DNA of 64,000 bases from Halorubellus sp034808145 (GCF_034808145.1 NZ_JAXHGM010000002.1:434001-498000), one strand, 5' to 3'; numbered from the stretch's first letter, positions 42,651-50,943 are shown. Made by a program: numbers and translations. The notes: a model not told the origin generated them from the sequence alone.

Positions 42651-45303
42651 AGTCGAGTTTCCGCCGGAAGATCGTTCGCGCCGTGATACCGACCGCGTAG
42701 AACGAGAGGACGACCATCAGGAGGATGAACGCGCTCGCCCACCCCATCGACGGCGACCCGCTCACGCCCGCCGCGATGACCGCCCACACCTGCGTCGGCA
42801 GGCTCGCCGACGCCGCCGTGAGCGCGTCGTTCACGACGAACGGCGGCTCGGCGATGAACCGGAATCCGCCGATGACGTCCACGGACTCCGTCGCGTTCAG
42901 CGTGGAGCCGAGGACGAGGATGAGCGGCGCGGTCTCGCCCGCGATCCGGCCGACGCCGAGGATGACGCCCGTGATGACGCCCGGCATCGCCGCCGGGACG
43001 ACGACGCTCCGGATGGTCGTCCACTGGTCCACGCCGAGCGCCGCGCTCGCGTCCCGGTACTCGTCCGGGACCGCCATGATGGACTCGCGACTCGTGATGA
43101 GGACGAGTGGGAGGAGCATGAACCCGAGGACGAGCATCCCCGCGAGCAGCGACTCGTCGCCACCCAGTCGCGGGATGAGGAACGCCGCCCCGAACAGCCC
43201 GAAGACGATGCTCGGCGTGCTCCAGAGCGCGTTCGTCGCGATCTCCACGAGGTTCGTGAACCGACCCTGCTCGGCGTACTCCGTGAGGAACACCGCCGCG
43301 CCGAGGCCGAGCGGGATCGCGAACGCGGTCGCGCCCACGACCAGCCATATCGTCCCGACGACCGCCGGGAAGATACCGCCGGGTTCGACGCCCAGCGGGA
43401 TGTACGCCTGCATCGCCATCGGCCACGACAGCGACCCCTGCGTGGCGACCGCGAACGACCCGACGCGGAACGGGACGCCCGTGCCGGCGACGTGCGCACC
43501 GAGCACGCCGACGAACCCGGCGGCCGCGGCGAGACTGAGCGTCACCTCCTCGGCGACCAACCGCCCGGTGATGGACTCCTCGACGTTCCCCTTCCCGAAC
43601 GCGAGGAGGAGGGCGACCGCGAGGAAGCCGGCGGCGCCGACGAACGCCGCGAACGGCACCACCGGGACGCCGGCGACGTTCGGGACCGTCCGCGCGGTCG
43701 ACTCCAGGAACGCGCTCGCGAGCAGCACCGACAGCCCGCCGAACGCGCCGACGACGAACAGCGGCGCGACCCGGACCGCGCGCTCGCCGACGTTCCGCGG
43801 GTCACCGCCGGCGAGCACGGCCGCGAGCGGCGCGAGCGCGAGGGCCATCGCGGCGACCGCGGCGACGGTCACCACCCAGTACGCGACCGTCCCACCGAGC
43901 GCCGTCACTCCGAACGGGTTCGCGCCGAGGATACCGAACGCGCCGCCGAGCACCACGAGCGCTCCGACGACGAGCGGGAGCGCACGACGCACCTGCGCGA
44001 CGAGCGGGAGGTCGTCCCCGACGTTCTCGAGGCTGCCGTACCGCCGGAAGAAGTACGCGAGCAGGGCGACGCTCGCGACGAGCACGAGCGGCGAGCCGAC
44101 GACGAGCGAGCGCGTCACCGAGACGCTCGTCTCCATGACCTCCGGCTGGCGGTTCACCTGCACCGTGTACGTGAAGTCGTACGCGAGTGCGCGCCCCGTC
44201 ACGACCACGTACGCGAACAGCGCCGAGAGCGCACCGACCGCGGACACCGGGAGCACCCGGAGCAGCTGCCGGGCGCCGCCGCGCCACTCCTCCGTCCCGG
44301 CCGGCTGGCTCGCGCGACTCGCGGCCAGCGCCAGCAACGGGAGCGTCGCGAGGAACGCCGACGCCGCGCCAATCTCGAAGCCGTGGAACGCGTACCCGGC
44401 GCCCTTCAGCGTCACGAACACGACGATGGCCGCCATCACGACGAGCATCAGGAGCGCGTTCAGGTTGATGACGAGGAAGGTCCCGTACTGGCGGCCCTGC
44501 GCGCCGAAGCCCTCGCGGGCCTTCGCCGCCGACCACGCCGACAGCAGCGACCCCGTCAGGACGAATATCGGGACGACGACACCGCCCGTGAACCCGCCGG
44601 AGACGACCGCCGGGTTCCACTCCCAGCCGACGCCGATGGCGGCCGACGCGATGGTCGCGCCGAGCACGCCGACGATCAGTCCGGCGGGCACCGTCGACCC
44701 GACGTCCTCGCGTGCGACGACCGTGACAACGAGGAGCGCGGCGCCGACGACCCCGGCGACCGCGACCCACGCCAGCGACTCGAACCCGACGAGCGACCCA
44801 CCGACGCCCGCGCCGACGGCCAACCCGACGACGCCGAACGCGCCACCGGCGAGCAGGCCAGCGCTCGCATCCGGCGTCGTCTCCACGACACCCAGTCGAC
44901 TCGCGGCGCCCGCGGCGACCACGACCACCGCCTCGACGACGAGCAGCCACCCGAGCAGCGCCGCGAGCGTCAACCCGGACGCGTACGCCACCCCAGTCAA
45001 CAGCACCGTCGACACGAGCAACCCACCGGCGACGCCACGCAACCGCTCGGACGTGACGGGCACGACGTTCGCCCACGAGAGCGCGGCGACGACGCCGACG
45101 CCACCGGCCGTGACCGCGGTCAACGCCAGCAGGAACTCGCCCAGCACCGCGCCGCTCGCCGCGAGCCCGACCACCTGCACGAGCGTCAGCAGTGCGACCG
45201 CGAACCCGACGACCGTCAGCGAGATGACGCCGTCGAGCGCGCGGTCGTACAGCCGCGAGTCCGCACCGACGAGCGTCGTGTCCCGAGCGTACGCGTCACT
45301 CAT
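42643..45303 (-). CDS. pstA: phosphate ABC transporter permease PstA with a large N-terminal membrane extension
   Basis: 886 residues. The C-terminal 300 residues are a normal PstA permease: WPMAMQAYIPLGVEPGGIFP, WSTPSIVFGLFGAAF, then the EAA-like loop RDASAALGVDQWTTIRSVVVPAAMPGVITGV. The first approximately 560 residues hold about 14 additional hydrophobic segments without a recognised domain. Bacterial PstA is roughly 280-300 residues. The extension might be a fused helper permease or a lineage-specific domain. It overlaps pstC by 4 bases (ATGA) and pstB by 8 bases. Confidence 0.88.
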   Translation of the reverse strand: MSDAYARDTTLVGADSRLYDRALDGVISLTVVGFAVALLTLVQVVGLAASGAVLGEFLLALTAVTAGGVGVVAALSWANVVPVTSERLRGVAGGLLVSTVLLTGVAYASGLTLAALLGWLLVVEAVVVVAAGAASRLGVVETTPDASAGLLAGGAFGVVGLAVGAGVGGSLVGFESLAWVAVAGVVGAALLVVTVVAREDVGSTVPAGLIVGVLGATIASAAIGVGWEWNPAVVSGGFTGGVVVPIFVLTGSLLSAWSAAKAREGFGAQGRQYGTFLVINLNALLMLVVMAAIVVFVTLKGAGYAFHGFEIGAASAFLATLPLLALAASRASQPAGTEEWRGGARQLLRVLPVSAVGALSALFAYVVVTGRALAYDFTYTVQVNRQPEVMETSVSVTRSLVVGSPLVLVASVALLAYFFRRYGSLENVGDDLPLVAQVRRALPLVVGALVVLGGAFGILGANPFGVTALGGTVAYWVVTVAAVAAMALALAPLAAVLAGGDPRNVGERAVRVAPLFVVGAFGGLSVLLASAFLESTARTVPNVAGVPVVPFAAFVGAAGFLAVALLLAFGKGNVEESITGRLVAEEVTLSLAAAAGFVGVLGAHVAGTGVPFRVGSFAVATQGSLSWPMAMQAYIPLGVEPGGIFPAVVGTIWLVVGATAFAIPLGLGAAVFLTEYAEQGRFTNLVEIATNALWSTPSIVFGLFGAAFLIPRLGGDESLLAGMLVLGFMLLPLVLITSRESIMAVPDEYRDASAALGVDQWTTIRSVVVPAAMPGVITGVILGVGRIAGETAPLILVLGSTLNATESVDVIGGFRFIAEPPFVVNDALTAASASLPTQVWAVIAAGVSGSPSMGWASAFILLMVVLSFYAVGITARTIFRRKLDYE

Positions 45304-46421
45304 GCTTGCCCCCGCAGCTTCTCCTTCATGCGACGCTCGATGAACTGCGAGATGACGCTCATCCCGGCGACGATGACGAACAGGATGACGCCCGCGACGA
45401 ACAGCACGTCGATGGTGCTCTCCGAAGCGCTCCCGTAGTTCGTCGCGATGAGACTCGTCAGCGTCGCGCTCGCGTCGAACACGTCGAACAGCGGGTTCGA
45501 CAACCCGACGCCAGCCGCCATGATCGCCGCGACAGCCATCGTCTCACCGATCGCGCGACCGAGCCCCAAGATGAGCCCCGCCGAGATACCGGAGAACGCC
45601 GCGGGGATCGAGATGGACTTCATCGTCTGCCACTGCGTCGCCCCCATCGCGACCGACCCGTCCTTCATCGAGCGCGGAACGCTCGACAGCGCGTCCTCGG
45701 CGACCGACACGACCGTCGGGAGCGCCATCAACCCGACGACCAGCCCCGCGATGAGGAACGACGCACCGTCGTCGAGGAACGACGTCTGGATGAACCCGTT
45801 CAGTACCTGGAACCCGATGAACCCGTAGACGATGGAGGGGATGCCCGCAAGGACCTCCACGGCGGGCTTGACGACCTCGCGCACGCCATCGCTTGCGACC
45901 TCACTGATGAACAGCGCACCGAACAACCCGAGCGGCCCGGCGACGAACGCCGAGATCGTCGTCACGATGACCGTCGCCCATATCGTCGGAATCAGCGAGT
46001 ACACGCCCGAGAGCGGGTTCCAATACGTCTCGCCCGACGGGAGGACCGCGTCGAGCCAGAAGAACCACCGGACCTCCCCGTCGACGACCGGAATCAGGAA
46101 CAGCCCGAGTCCGTGTTCGCCGACCGCGGGGAACGCGCTCGCGAACAGGTACACCGTGATGAACGTCACCGTCAACACGGTCGATACCGTCGCGACGAGC
46201 GTCAGCAGTCGCGCGGTCTCCGCCTGATGCGTCACCCACGAGACCACGGTCGCGAGCGCGAACAGGCCGAGCGTCGGGAGCGCGAGCGCCGGCGCGACGA
46301 GGAAGACGCCCACGGTCGCGACGAGCAAGAGCGCCGCCAGGCCGACCGTGAGCAGCGCGCCCTCCGACGCGTCCTGGCCGAGGAGTGTTGTGCGAGCGTT
46401 CGATATGAAGTTGCTGGACAT
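45300..46421 (-). CDS. pstC: phosphate ABC transporter permease PstC
   Basis: 373 residues with about eight membrane helices. PstC landmarks include YGFIGFQVLNGF, the cytoplasmic SMKDGSVAMGATQWQTMKSISIPAAFSGISAG EAA loop (positions about 250-280), and GRAIGETMAVA. It forms the channel with PstA. It overlaps the pstA start by 4 bases and follows pstS by 63 bases, so one operon is very likely. Confidence 0.94.
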   Translation of the reverse strand: MSSNFISNARTTLLGQDASEGALLTVGLAALLLVATVGVFLVAPALALPTLGLFALATVVSWVTHQAETARLLTLVATVSTVLTVTFITVYLFASAFPAVGEHGLGLFLIPVVDGEVRWFFWLDAVLPSGETYWNPLSGVYSLIPTIWATVIVTTISAFVAGPLGLFGALFISEVASDGVREVVKPAVEVLAGIPSIVYGFIGFQVLNGFIQTSFLDDGASFLIAGLVVGLMALPTVVSVAEDALSSVPRSMKDGSVAMGATQWQTMKSISIPAAFSGISAGLILGLGRAIGETMAVAAIMAAGVGLSNPLFDVFDASATLTSLIATNYGSASESTIDVLFVAGVILFVIVAGMSVISQFIERRMKEKLRGQA

Positions 46422-46484
46422 TTCGTATCTTGTAGGGTCTGTCGCGTCGTTCGTCTCTCGTTCCTGTCGCCCGTCGCGGTCGCG

Positions 46485-47639
46485 TCAGTTCGTCGGCTCG
46501 GGGAGCTTCGCGAGCTGCGCCTCCTGTCGGCGGTCCCCGAGCGCGAAGTAGTTGTTCGGCTCCACGAACGTGTCCTGCCCGAAGTCGCTCAGGAGCATCC
46601 GGAGGAACGCCGCCTCCTGCTCGCTCGTCCCATCCCACGTGTACGCGTGCAGGTCGCGACTCAGCGGGTACGCCTTCGAGTCCAGACCGTTCCGGTCGTC
46701 CCGATAGCTGTACGTCGTCCCCTCCCACTCGAGCGCGATGGGCGAGACGCCGTCGGCGTCGATGAACGTCAACGCCAGGTAACTGATGGCGTTGTCGGCC
46801 TGCCCGATCGCTTCCGCGAGCCGCTGATTCTGCCCGAACCGGTTCGCGACCGAGGTGTCCTCCCCGGGGTTCCCGAAGACGTTCGAGACGAACGAGGTCC
46901 GCGTCCCGGAGCCCTTCACGCGACCGAGCACCTGGATCTCCCTGTCGGGACCGCCGAGCTCGCTCCAGTTCGTGAGACGGCCCTTGTAGAGGTCCTTGAG
47001 CTGCTGGCCGGTGATCTGCTCGACGCCGGCGTCGGCGATCTCCTCGGAGACGACGAGCGGCTGGCCGTCGACGCCGACGACGTGGTCCGTGAACTGCTCG
47101 TAGGACTCGCGGTCCGGGAGTTCGTCCTCGACGTCCCCCGAGGAGTTCCCGATATCGATCTGCTCGTCCATCACCTTCTCGACGCCCGTCCCCGAGTGCG
47201 AGAGCGCGACCGTGAACCGGAACGGCGCCTTCCCGTCTTCGCCCGGCTCGAACCCGTACAGCCCGGCCCAGTAATCCGCGAGGTTCTCGTCCGTGTCGAT
47301 ACCGTACTCGTCGTGCGGCCAGTACTCGGCGTCGCTCGCGGGCCGGTTCGCGTTCCAGTACGACCCGCCCGAGTTCATGATCGGGTACACCGTCGACGAG
47401 CCACCGGAGGTCAGCGTGCCAGGGCCGCCCGACGCCCCGTCAGACTCTCCACCAGACTCCCCGGACGACGCGGTCTCGGTGGACGTCGACGCGCCCTCCG
47501 CGCGCCGCGCACCACGCAGCGAGTCGCCCATACAACCCGCCGTCGCCGCCACCCCAGCGACGCCGGCCGTGGCGATGAATTCACGCCGCGATGCCCTACC
47601 GGGATACCGCTCCGGGTCTTCCGCCATTACGGGTACCAT
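46485..47639 (-). CDS. pstS: phosphate-binding Tat lipoprotein PstS
   Basis: 384 residues. SRREFIATAGVAGVAATAGC is a twin-arginine signal plus lipobox, so the protein is anchored outside the membrane. GSSTVYPIMNS and SHSGTGVEKVMDEQIDIGNSS match phosphate-binding PBPs, and RVKGSGTRTSF is a further binding loop. ATG at 47639 is supported by an AT-rich box about 28 bases upstream; ATG at 47627 is the alternative and loses four residues. As first gene of the leftward pst operon it probably responds to phosphate limitation. Confidence 0.92.
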   Translation of the reverse strand: MVPVMAEDPERYPGRASRREFIATAGVAGVAATAGCMGDSLRGARRAEGASTSTETASSGESGGESDGASGGPGTLTSGGSSTVYPIMNSGGSYWNANRPASDAEYWPHDEYGIDTDENLADYWAGLYGFEPGEDGKAPFRFTVALSHSGTGVEKVMDEQIDIGNSSGDVEDELPDRESYEQFTDHVVGVDGQPLVVSEEIADAGVEQITGQQLKDLYKGRLTNWSELGGPDREIQVLGRVKGSGTRTSFVSNVFGNPGEDTSVANRFGQNQRLAEAIGQADNAISYLALTFIDADGVSPIALEWEGTTYSYRDDRNGLDSKAYPLSRDLHAYTWDGTSEQEAAFLRMLLSDFGQDTFVEPNNYFALGDRRQEAQLAKLPEPTN

Positions 47640-48038
47640 GGCGGATTCGTACTAAAGCGGTTGCTAATATTCCTATAGGCGACTACAGAACTTCCATACT
47701 GAACATATCGATATATAGTGGTATATTCTCACAGGACGGTTGGAAGGCGAATCGACGAACGACCCGTAGAACGTCGAGAGGACGCACCAGAACGCACGAT
47801 ACCAGTTACCAGGCCGCCCGGGCGAGCCACGACCGGCGAGCGGAACCCCGACCGAAGAACCCACACTCGACCCCGAACGCACGAGTCGAACCGTCGACCA
47901 ACGGACCCCAACACGCGTGTCATCACACCCCACTCCGTCGTCTATATACTCCACCCACTACACTCCCCCCCCCAACCTCACGGCCAGCTCCCATCCCCAC
48001 CACTCACCGACAGCACGACTTCGAAGAAGCAAGCTCCG
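47640..48038. other. AT-rich and non-coding region between pstS and the integrase remnant
   Basis: About 400 bases. The first 100 are AT-rich with several TATA-like segments, including ATATCGATAT (a 10-bp palindrome), which probably serve pstS regulation. The remainder has low information, Pro/Arg-rich translations and a run of eight C. No gene is seen. It probably contains the decayed upstream part of an integrated element. Confidence 0.45.
47664..47671 (-). promoter_or_regulatory. TATA-like box of the pst operon
   Basis: On the minus strand AATATTAG lies centred about 28 bases before the pstS ATG at 47639. Additional AT-rich segments up to 47735 could bind a phosphate regulator. Confidence 0.4.
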
Positions 48039-48386
48039 AACCATCTACTTACGACGGAATACGGTCGTCCCGCGAGAACGACGCTACGCAGACATATTCG
48101 AGCGCGAACGCGTCCGTGCTATTATTCAACGACGTGTACGGTCGGACGTGAGATCGAGGCTTGTGAAGCGACGGCATGGGAACACGCTTCTGACTGTCCC
48201 GACTCGATGAGGCCGCACTCCATCCACCGGTCAGCCATCACCGCATGGTTGGATGATGGTCACTCAAAAGAACTCGTCTCCGACCGAATGGATGTCTCAC
48301 CTGCTGTTCTTGAAGAACACTACGACCAGCGCACGGAAGAACAGAAGCGACAGCTTCGTCGGGAGCTGTTTGATATGGATGAGTAG
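48039..48386 (+). pseudogene. tyrosine recombinase (haloarchaeal integrase) C-terminal remnant
   Basis: About 115 codons resembling the C-terminal part of haloarchaeal site-specific integrases. Landmarks are LLTTEYGRPARTTLRRHI, then TRPCYYSTTCTVGREIEACE, HSIHRSAITAWLDDGHSKEL and the catalytic Tyr in LEEHYDQRTEE. The H-x-x-R and Tyr elements of the R-H-R-Y set remain. The N-terminal half with the first catalytic Arg is missing; upstream sequence in the frame is Pro/Arg-rich and non-homologous. It is therefore a truncated remnant without its own start. It points towards the 3' end of tRNA-Val, an expected integration target. Confidence 0.75.
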
Positions 48387-48474
48387 CTCTGAATATCTAC
48401 AATGGCTCTGTTGAAACCACATCAGTTCGACATTTATCACGGTGAAACAGACGTTACATAGGCCTGCATACGTA

Positions 48475-48891
48475 TCAGCACGAGTTCTGGCTAAATTGGA
48501 TGTGATTAGGGGATACGAGTCTCACTTCGATCGCTTCACCTGTCTTTCCGTCAGCCGGGCAATCGGGGATAAACGTGTATTCCCCGATATAGCCGTTGTC
48601 AGTCTTCACCCGGACGAGGGCTTTCTGTTCAGCGAATATCTTTTCTTTCTGTTTGTACGACTTATCTGATCGGTCTGCACCCACCTCGAACCACGCTGCA
48701 AATAATGCGTTTTCTGATATCCCTTCCTCCACACTCGCCGGGAGAATTTCGATGTATAGCGACTGCTTCTCGGACGTCGTATTTGATACTCCAAGGTCAA
48801 CCGAGGAGGTGTTTGAACCCGTACAGCCAGCAAGACCTCCGCTGATCGTTCCACCAACGAGTCCGAGTACGGTACGTCGAGAGGAGGGCAT
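48475..48891 (-). CDS. small Tat lipoprotein carried by the IS6-like element
   Basis: 138 residues. The N-terminus MPSSRRTVLGLVGGTISGGL and the lipobox LAGC indicate Tat export and lipid anchoring. The mature part is a beta-rich domain of about 115 residues (SVDLGVSNTTSEKQSLYIEI and VRVKTDNGYIGEYTF) with no recognised family. Composition and codon use are AT-richer and less acidic than the chromosome, suggesting transfer. TTAGATACC on the minus strand about 26 bases upstream is an internal promoter, so the element may carry its own expression signal. Confidence 0.65.
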   Translation of the reverse strand: MPSSRRTVLGLVGGTISGGLAGCTGSNTSSVDLGVSNTTSEKQSLYIEILPASVEEGISENALFAAWFEVGADRSDKSYKQKEKIFAEQKALVRVKTDNGYIGEYTFIPDCPADGKTGEAIEVRLVSPNHIQFSQNSC

Positions 48892-48996
48892 TTTTCGATG
48901 TTTTTGACCGTGGTATCTAATCCCTTGTGGTCATCTGCTACTACTATTAAATCAGGAAGCACCTCAACTGGCCGCTCCTGTTATGTAGGCGCTCTA

Positions 48997-49019
48997 TCTT
49001 GACCACAACCGGGTCAAGA
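48997..49019. repeat. 8-bp inverted repeat inside the IS6-like element
   Basis: TCTTGACC (48997-49004) and GGTCAAGA (49012-49019) are perfect arms separated by seven bases. It lies close to the right terminal repeat and upstream of the lipoprotein gene, so it may be a subterminal transposition site or an operator. Confidence 0.45.
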
Positions 49020-49327
49020 ACTGTCACCTTCTGAGGGTTTCAACACAGCCTCTACAATATAAATTTCGAGTTTTGTAGGCCTTAGTAACTGCACGACCCG
49101 ACGCTGTCTTCCGCGAGAAGGTCGGGGCGTATTCCTCACTATGACATCCTATTTGAAACGGTGCAGATCTGACGTCGGTAGATTTGGCATCATCGCGATT
49201 CTCCTTTCTCGTTATCGGCAGACGTGGTCGACCCGCACGCGTTGGACGCGACCAACTTACAGGAGACTCAGAGTTAAATCGCGTTACGGCGGAAGCGCCG
49301 CGACTCCGCAAAAGTGCAGAAGGAAAT

Positions 49328-49401
49328 GGGTTGGGGCGGATTCGAACCGCCGGCCTGCTCCGTGTGAAGGAGCCGTCATAACCTGGCTAGACCACCAACC
49401 C
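49328..49401 (-). tRNA. tRNA-Val (anticodon CAC)
   Basis: 74 bases fold into a complete cloverleaf. The acceptor GGGTTGG pairs with CCAACCC. The D arm is GTCT/TGAC (one mismatch). The anticodon stem is GCTCC/GGAGC with loop TTCACAC (anticodon CAC). The T arm is GGCGG/CCGCC around TTCGAAT. The 3' CCA is not encoded and no intron is present. A CTTTAGTT box on the minus strand about 27-34 bases upstream is the likely promoter. Its 3' end faces the integrase remnant. Confidence 0.95.
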
Positions 49402-49427
49402 AGGCACTCGTGAGTACCCGGTTGGTG

Positions 49428-49435
49428 AACTAAAG
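49428..49435 (-). promoter_or_regulatory. promoter box of tRNA-Val
   Basis: The minus strand reads CTTTAGTT, about 27-34 bases upstream of the tRNA 5' end, within a short AT-rich patch. Confidence 0.5.
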
Positions 49436-49446
49436 GGTTCCGTTCC

Positions 49447-49716
49447 TCAGGCGGACTGCGTCTCGCGGTCGCGGTACGCAGCCACCTTCTCGCGGGCCTC
49501 GACGATGCGCTCGCGCGCCTCGCCCTCCGCGCGCTCCTCTATCTCCTTCAGGTCCGCCTGGAGCTGTTCGACGCGCGACGGCTCGGGTTCCTGTTCGATT
49601 CCGCGAAGCTCGTTCACGCGGTCGATGACGGGTTCGAGTTCCTCCTTGATGCCCGCGGTCGCGTGCTCGCCGGCTCGCTTGAGGTAGTACCGAGTGTCTT
49701 CGAAGTGCTTGTTCAT
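49447..49716 (-). CDS. DUF7553-type small coiled-coil protein
   Basis: 89 residues from the ATG at 49716; an upstream start would add nine. MNKHFEDTRYYLKRAGEHA at the start and a highly charged helical body (EELEPVIDRVNELRG and REKVAAYRDRE) are typical of a short conserved haloarchaeal family. It is probably an all-alpha, coiled-coil cytosolic protein. The function is unknown. It lies 45 bases upstream of tRNA-Val on the same strand and is divergent from the iron-box region. Confidence 0.75.
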   Translation of the reverse strand: MNKHFEDTRYYLKRAGEHATAGIKEELEPVIDRVNELRGIEQEPEPSRVEQLQADLKEIEERAEGEARERIVEAREKVAAYRDRETQSA

Positions 49717-49770
49717 ACGATACTGTTGGTCTGGATAGGACAAGAATCTGTCGCCGACGCCTCGCCTCAG

Positions 49771-49821
49771 TTTAGGCCAGCCGAAACCGGCAGCTTTACC
49801 AATGATTTAGGCATACCTAAA
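49771..49821. promoter_or_regulatory. two DtxR/iron-box-like inverted repeats
   Basis: TTTAGGCATACCTAAA at 49806-49821 has perfect 6-bp arms around CATA. TTTAGGCCAGCCGAAA at 49771-49786 is a related site with one arm mismatch. The TTAGG-N4-CCTAA pattern resembles the operators of DtxR/IdeR/SirR metal regulators. CTTTACC at about 49794 lies between the two sites and could be a TATA box for rightward transcription starting just past the second site. Confidence 0.5.
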
Positions 49822-49966
49822 ACCGTGGCGGCGGGCGAACCCCGCCACGCGAACCGTCTGTCCCAACCACCAGGTCGTCGCCTCGTGACCGACGACCCGC
49901 GAACGAGCCGTGGGCATCACGCGGCCCCGCCGCGGCACGGCTCTCTCCTGCTTCAGCCCAAACCGT

Positions 49967-49974
49967 TTACCAGC
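49967..49974 (+). promoter_or_regulatory. TATA box of the MBL-fold hydrolase gene
   Basis: CCGTTTAC lies about 25-29 bases before the GTG start at 49996. It supports a leaderless GTG start. Confidence 0.4.
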
Positions 49975-49995
49975 ACCATCGCGTACGCCACTCGC

Positions 49996-50943
49996 GTGTT
50001 CGAACGACTCTCTATCCCGACCCCCTTCCAGGTCGGCCCGGTCAACGCCTACGTCGCCGGGCGGACCATCGTCGACCCCGGCCCCGCGAGCGAGGAAGCC
50101 TGGTCGACGCTCCTCACCGAACTCGACGCACGCGGACTCGACCCCGACGACATCGAGCAGGTACTCGTCACGCACCCCCACCCCGACCACTTCGGGCTCG
50201 CGAAACGCTTCCGCGACCAGGGGGCACGCGTCCTCGCCAGCGACCCCGCCGCACACATCATCGGCGCCTTCGCGGAGCGCCTCCAGTACGAACAGTCGTT
50301 CTTCAGCGAGTTCTTCCAACGCCACGGCATGGCCCAGTCGACCGCCAGAACGGTCACCGAACTCCCAGAAGCGTACGTCCAGTACGCACCCGACGTCGAC
50401 ACCGACCGCGTCCTCGACGCCGACGACACCGTCACCGTCGCCGATACCACGCTCCACGTCGGTACCACGCGCGGCCACGCCCCCGGCGAACTCACGTTCG
50501 CGTACGACCACGACGACGAACGACGCGTCATCGTCGGCGACAACGTCCTCCCCGACATCACCCCGAACCCACTCCTCCAACCGCCGATGGACCACCACGA
50601 CGACCGCCCGCGCGTCCTCCCCGCGTTCAACGACGCACTCGAACGCCTCCGCGACGCCGACTACGACCGCATGCTCCCCGGGCACCGCGAGGTCATCGAC
50701 GACCCCGTCACGCGCATCGACGAGATCCTCGCCGCACACGAGGACCGCACCGAGAACGTCCACGGCCTCCTCGACGGCCCGACCACCGCGGTCGACGTGA
50801 TGGACGGACTCTTCGAGGACCTGCCCGCGACCGAGCAGTTCAGCGGGATGAGCGAGGCCGTCGGTCACCTGGACGTCCTCGAAGCCCGCGGCGAGGTGAC
50901 GCGACGCGAGCAAGGCGGGATGGTCGTCTACGAACGCACCTGA
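49996..50943 (+). CDS. MBL-fold metallo-hydrolase with C-terminal winged-helix-like segment
   Basis: 315 residues from the GTG at 49996. The metal motif is VTHPHPDHFGLAKRF (HxHxDH) near residue 55. GTTRGHAPGELTF and IVGDNVLPDITPNP supply further metal ligands. The C-terminal 60 residues (SEAVGHLDVLEARGEV, then RREQGGMVVYER) resemble the winged helix at the end of LACTB2/RNase-Z-like and glyoxalase II-like hydrolases. The substrate could be a thioester or RNA. A longer in-frame start (GTG 49825) would follow the iron-box promoter, but the added 57 residues look non-coding. Confidence 0.82.
   Translation: MFERLSIPTPFQVGPVNAYVAGRTIVDPGPASEEAWSTLLTELDARGLDPDDIEQVLVTHPHPDHFGLAKRFRDQGARVLASDPAAHIIGAFAERLQYEQSFFSEFFQRHGMAQSTARTVTELPEAYVQYAPDVDTDRVLDADDTVTVADTTLHVGTTRGHAPGELTFAYDHDDERRVIVGDNVLPDITPNPLLQPPMDHHDDRPRVLPAFNDALERLRDADYDRMLPGHREVIDDPVTRIDEILAAHEDRTENVHGLLDGPTTAVDVMDGLFEDLPATEQFSGMSEAVGHLDVLEARGEVTRREQGGMVVYERT

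Larger units (their letters stand above)
48396..49058. mobile_element. non-autonomous IS6-like element with lipoprotein cargo
   Basis: The 647-bp unit at 48404-49050 is bounded by terminal inverted repeats. The left end is GGCTCTGTTGAAACC. The right end, reverse-complemented, is GGCTGTGTTGAAACC, matching at 14 of 15 positions. An identical 8-bp target duplication, TCTACAAT, flanks it at 48396-48403 and 49051-49058. The GGC/T-CTGTTG-AA pattern and 8-bp duplication fit the IS6 (IS26/IS240) family. There is no transposase; the only gene is a 138-residue Tat lipoprotein. Mobilisation would need a transposase in trans. The perfect duplication suggests a recent insertion. Confidence 0.75.

Noticed and set aside
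42379..45438. Long plus-strand open frames (one of 1019 codons) opposite pstA and pstB
   Set aside because: They are antisense to clearly homologous pst genes. Their translations are Arg/Asp/Glu/His-biased as expected when GC-rich coding DNA is read on the other strand.
45306..47678. A 790-codon plus-strand frame opposite pstC and pstS
   Set aside because: Antisense shadow of two well-supported genes; composition is Arg/Glu/Asp repeats without structure.
47718..48038. Upstream part of the frame that contains the integrase remnant
   Set aside because: Pro/Arg/Thr-rich and unlike integrases. Integrase resemblance begins only around 48039, so the upper part was not annotated as coding.
49024..49311. 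Possible small genes between the IS6-like element and tRNA-Val
   Set aside because: The frames on both strands overlap decayed-element DNA, have no start signals and resemble no family; treated as debris.
49825..49995. N-terminal extension of the MBL hydrolase from GTG 49825
   Set aside because: The added residues are rich in Arg, Pro and His and unlike the rest of the protein, and a second TATA-like box matches GTG 49996.
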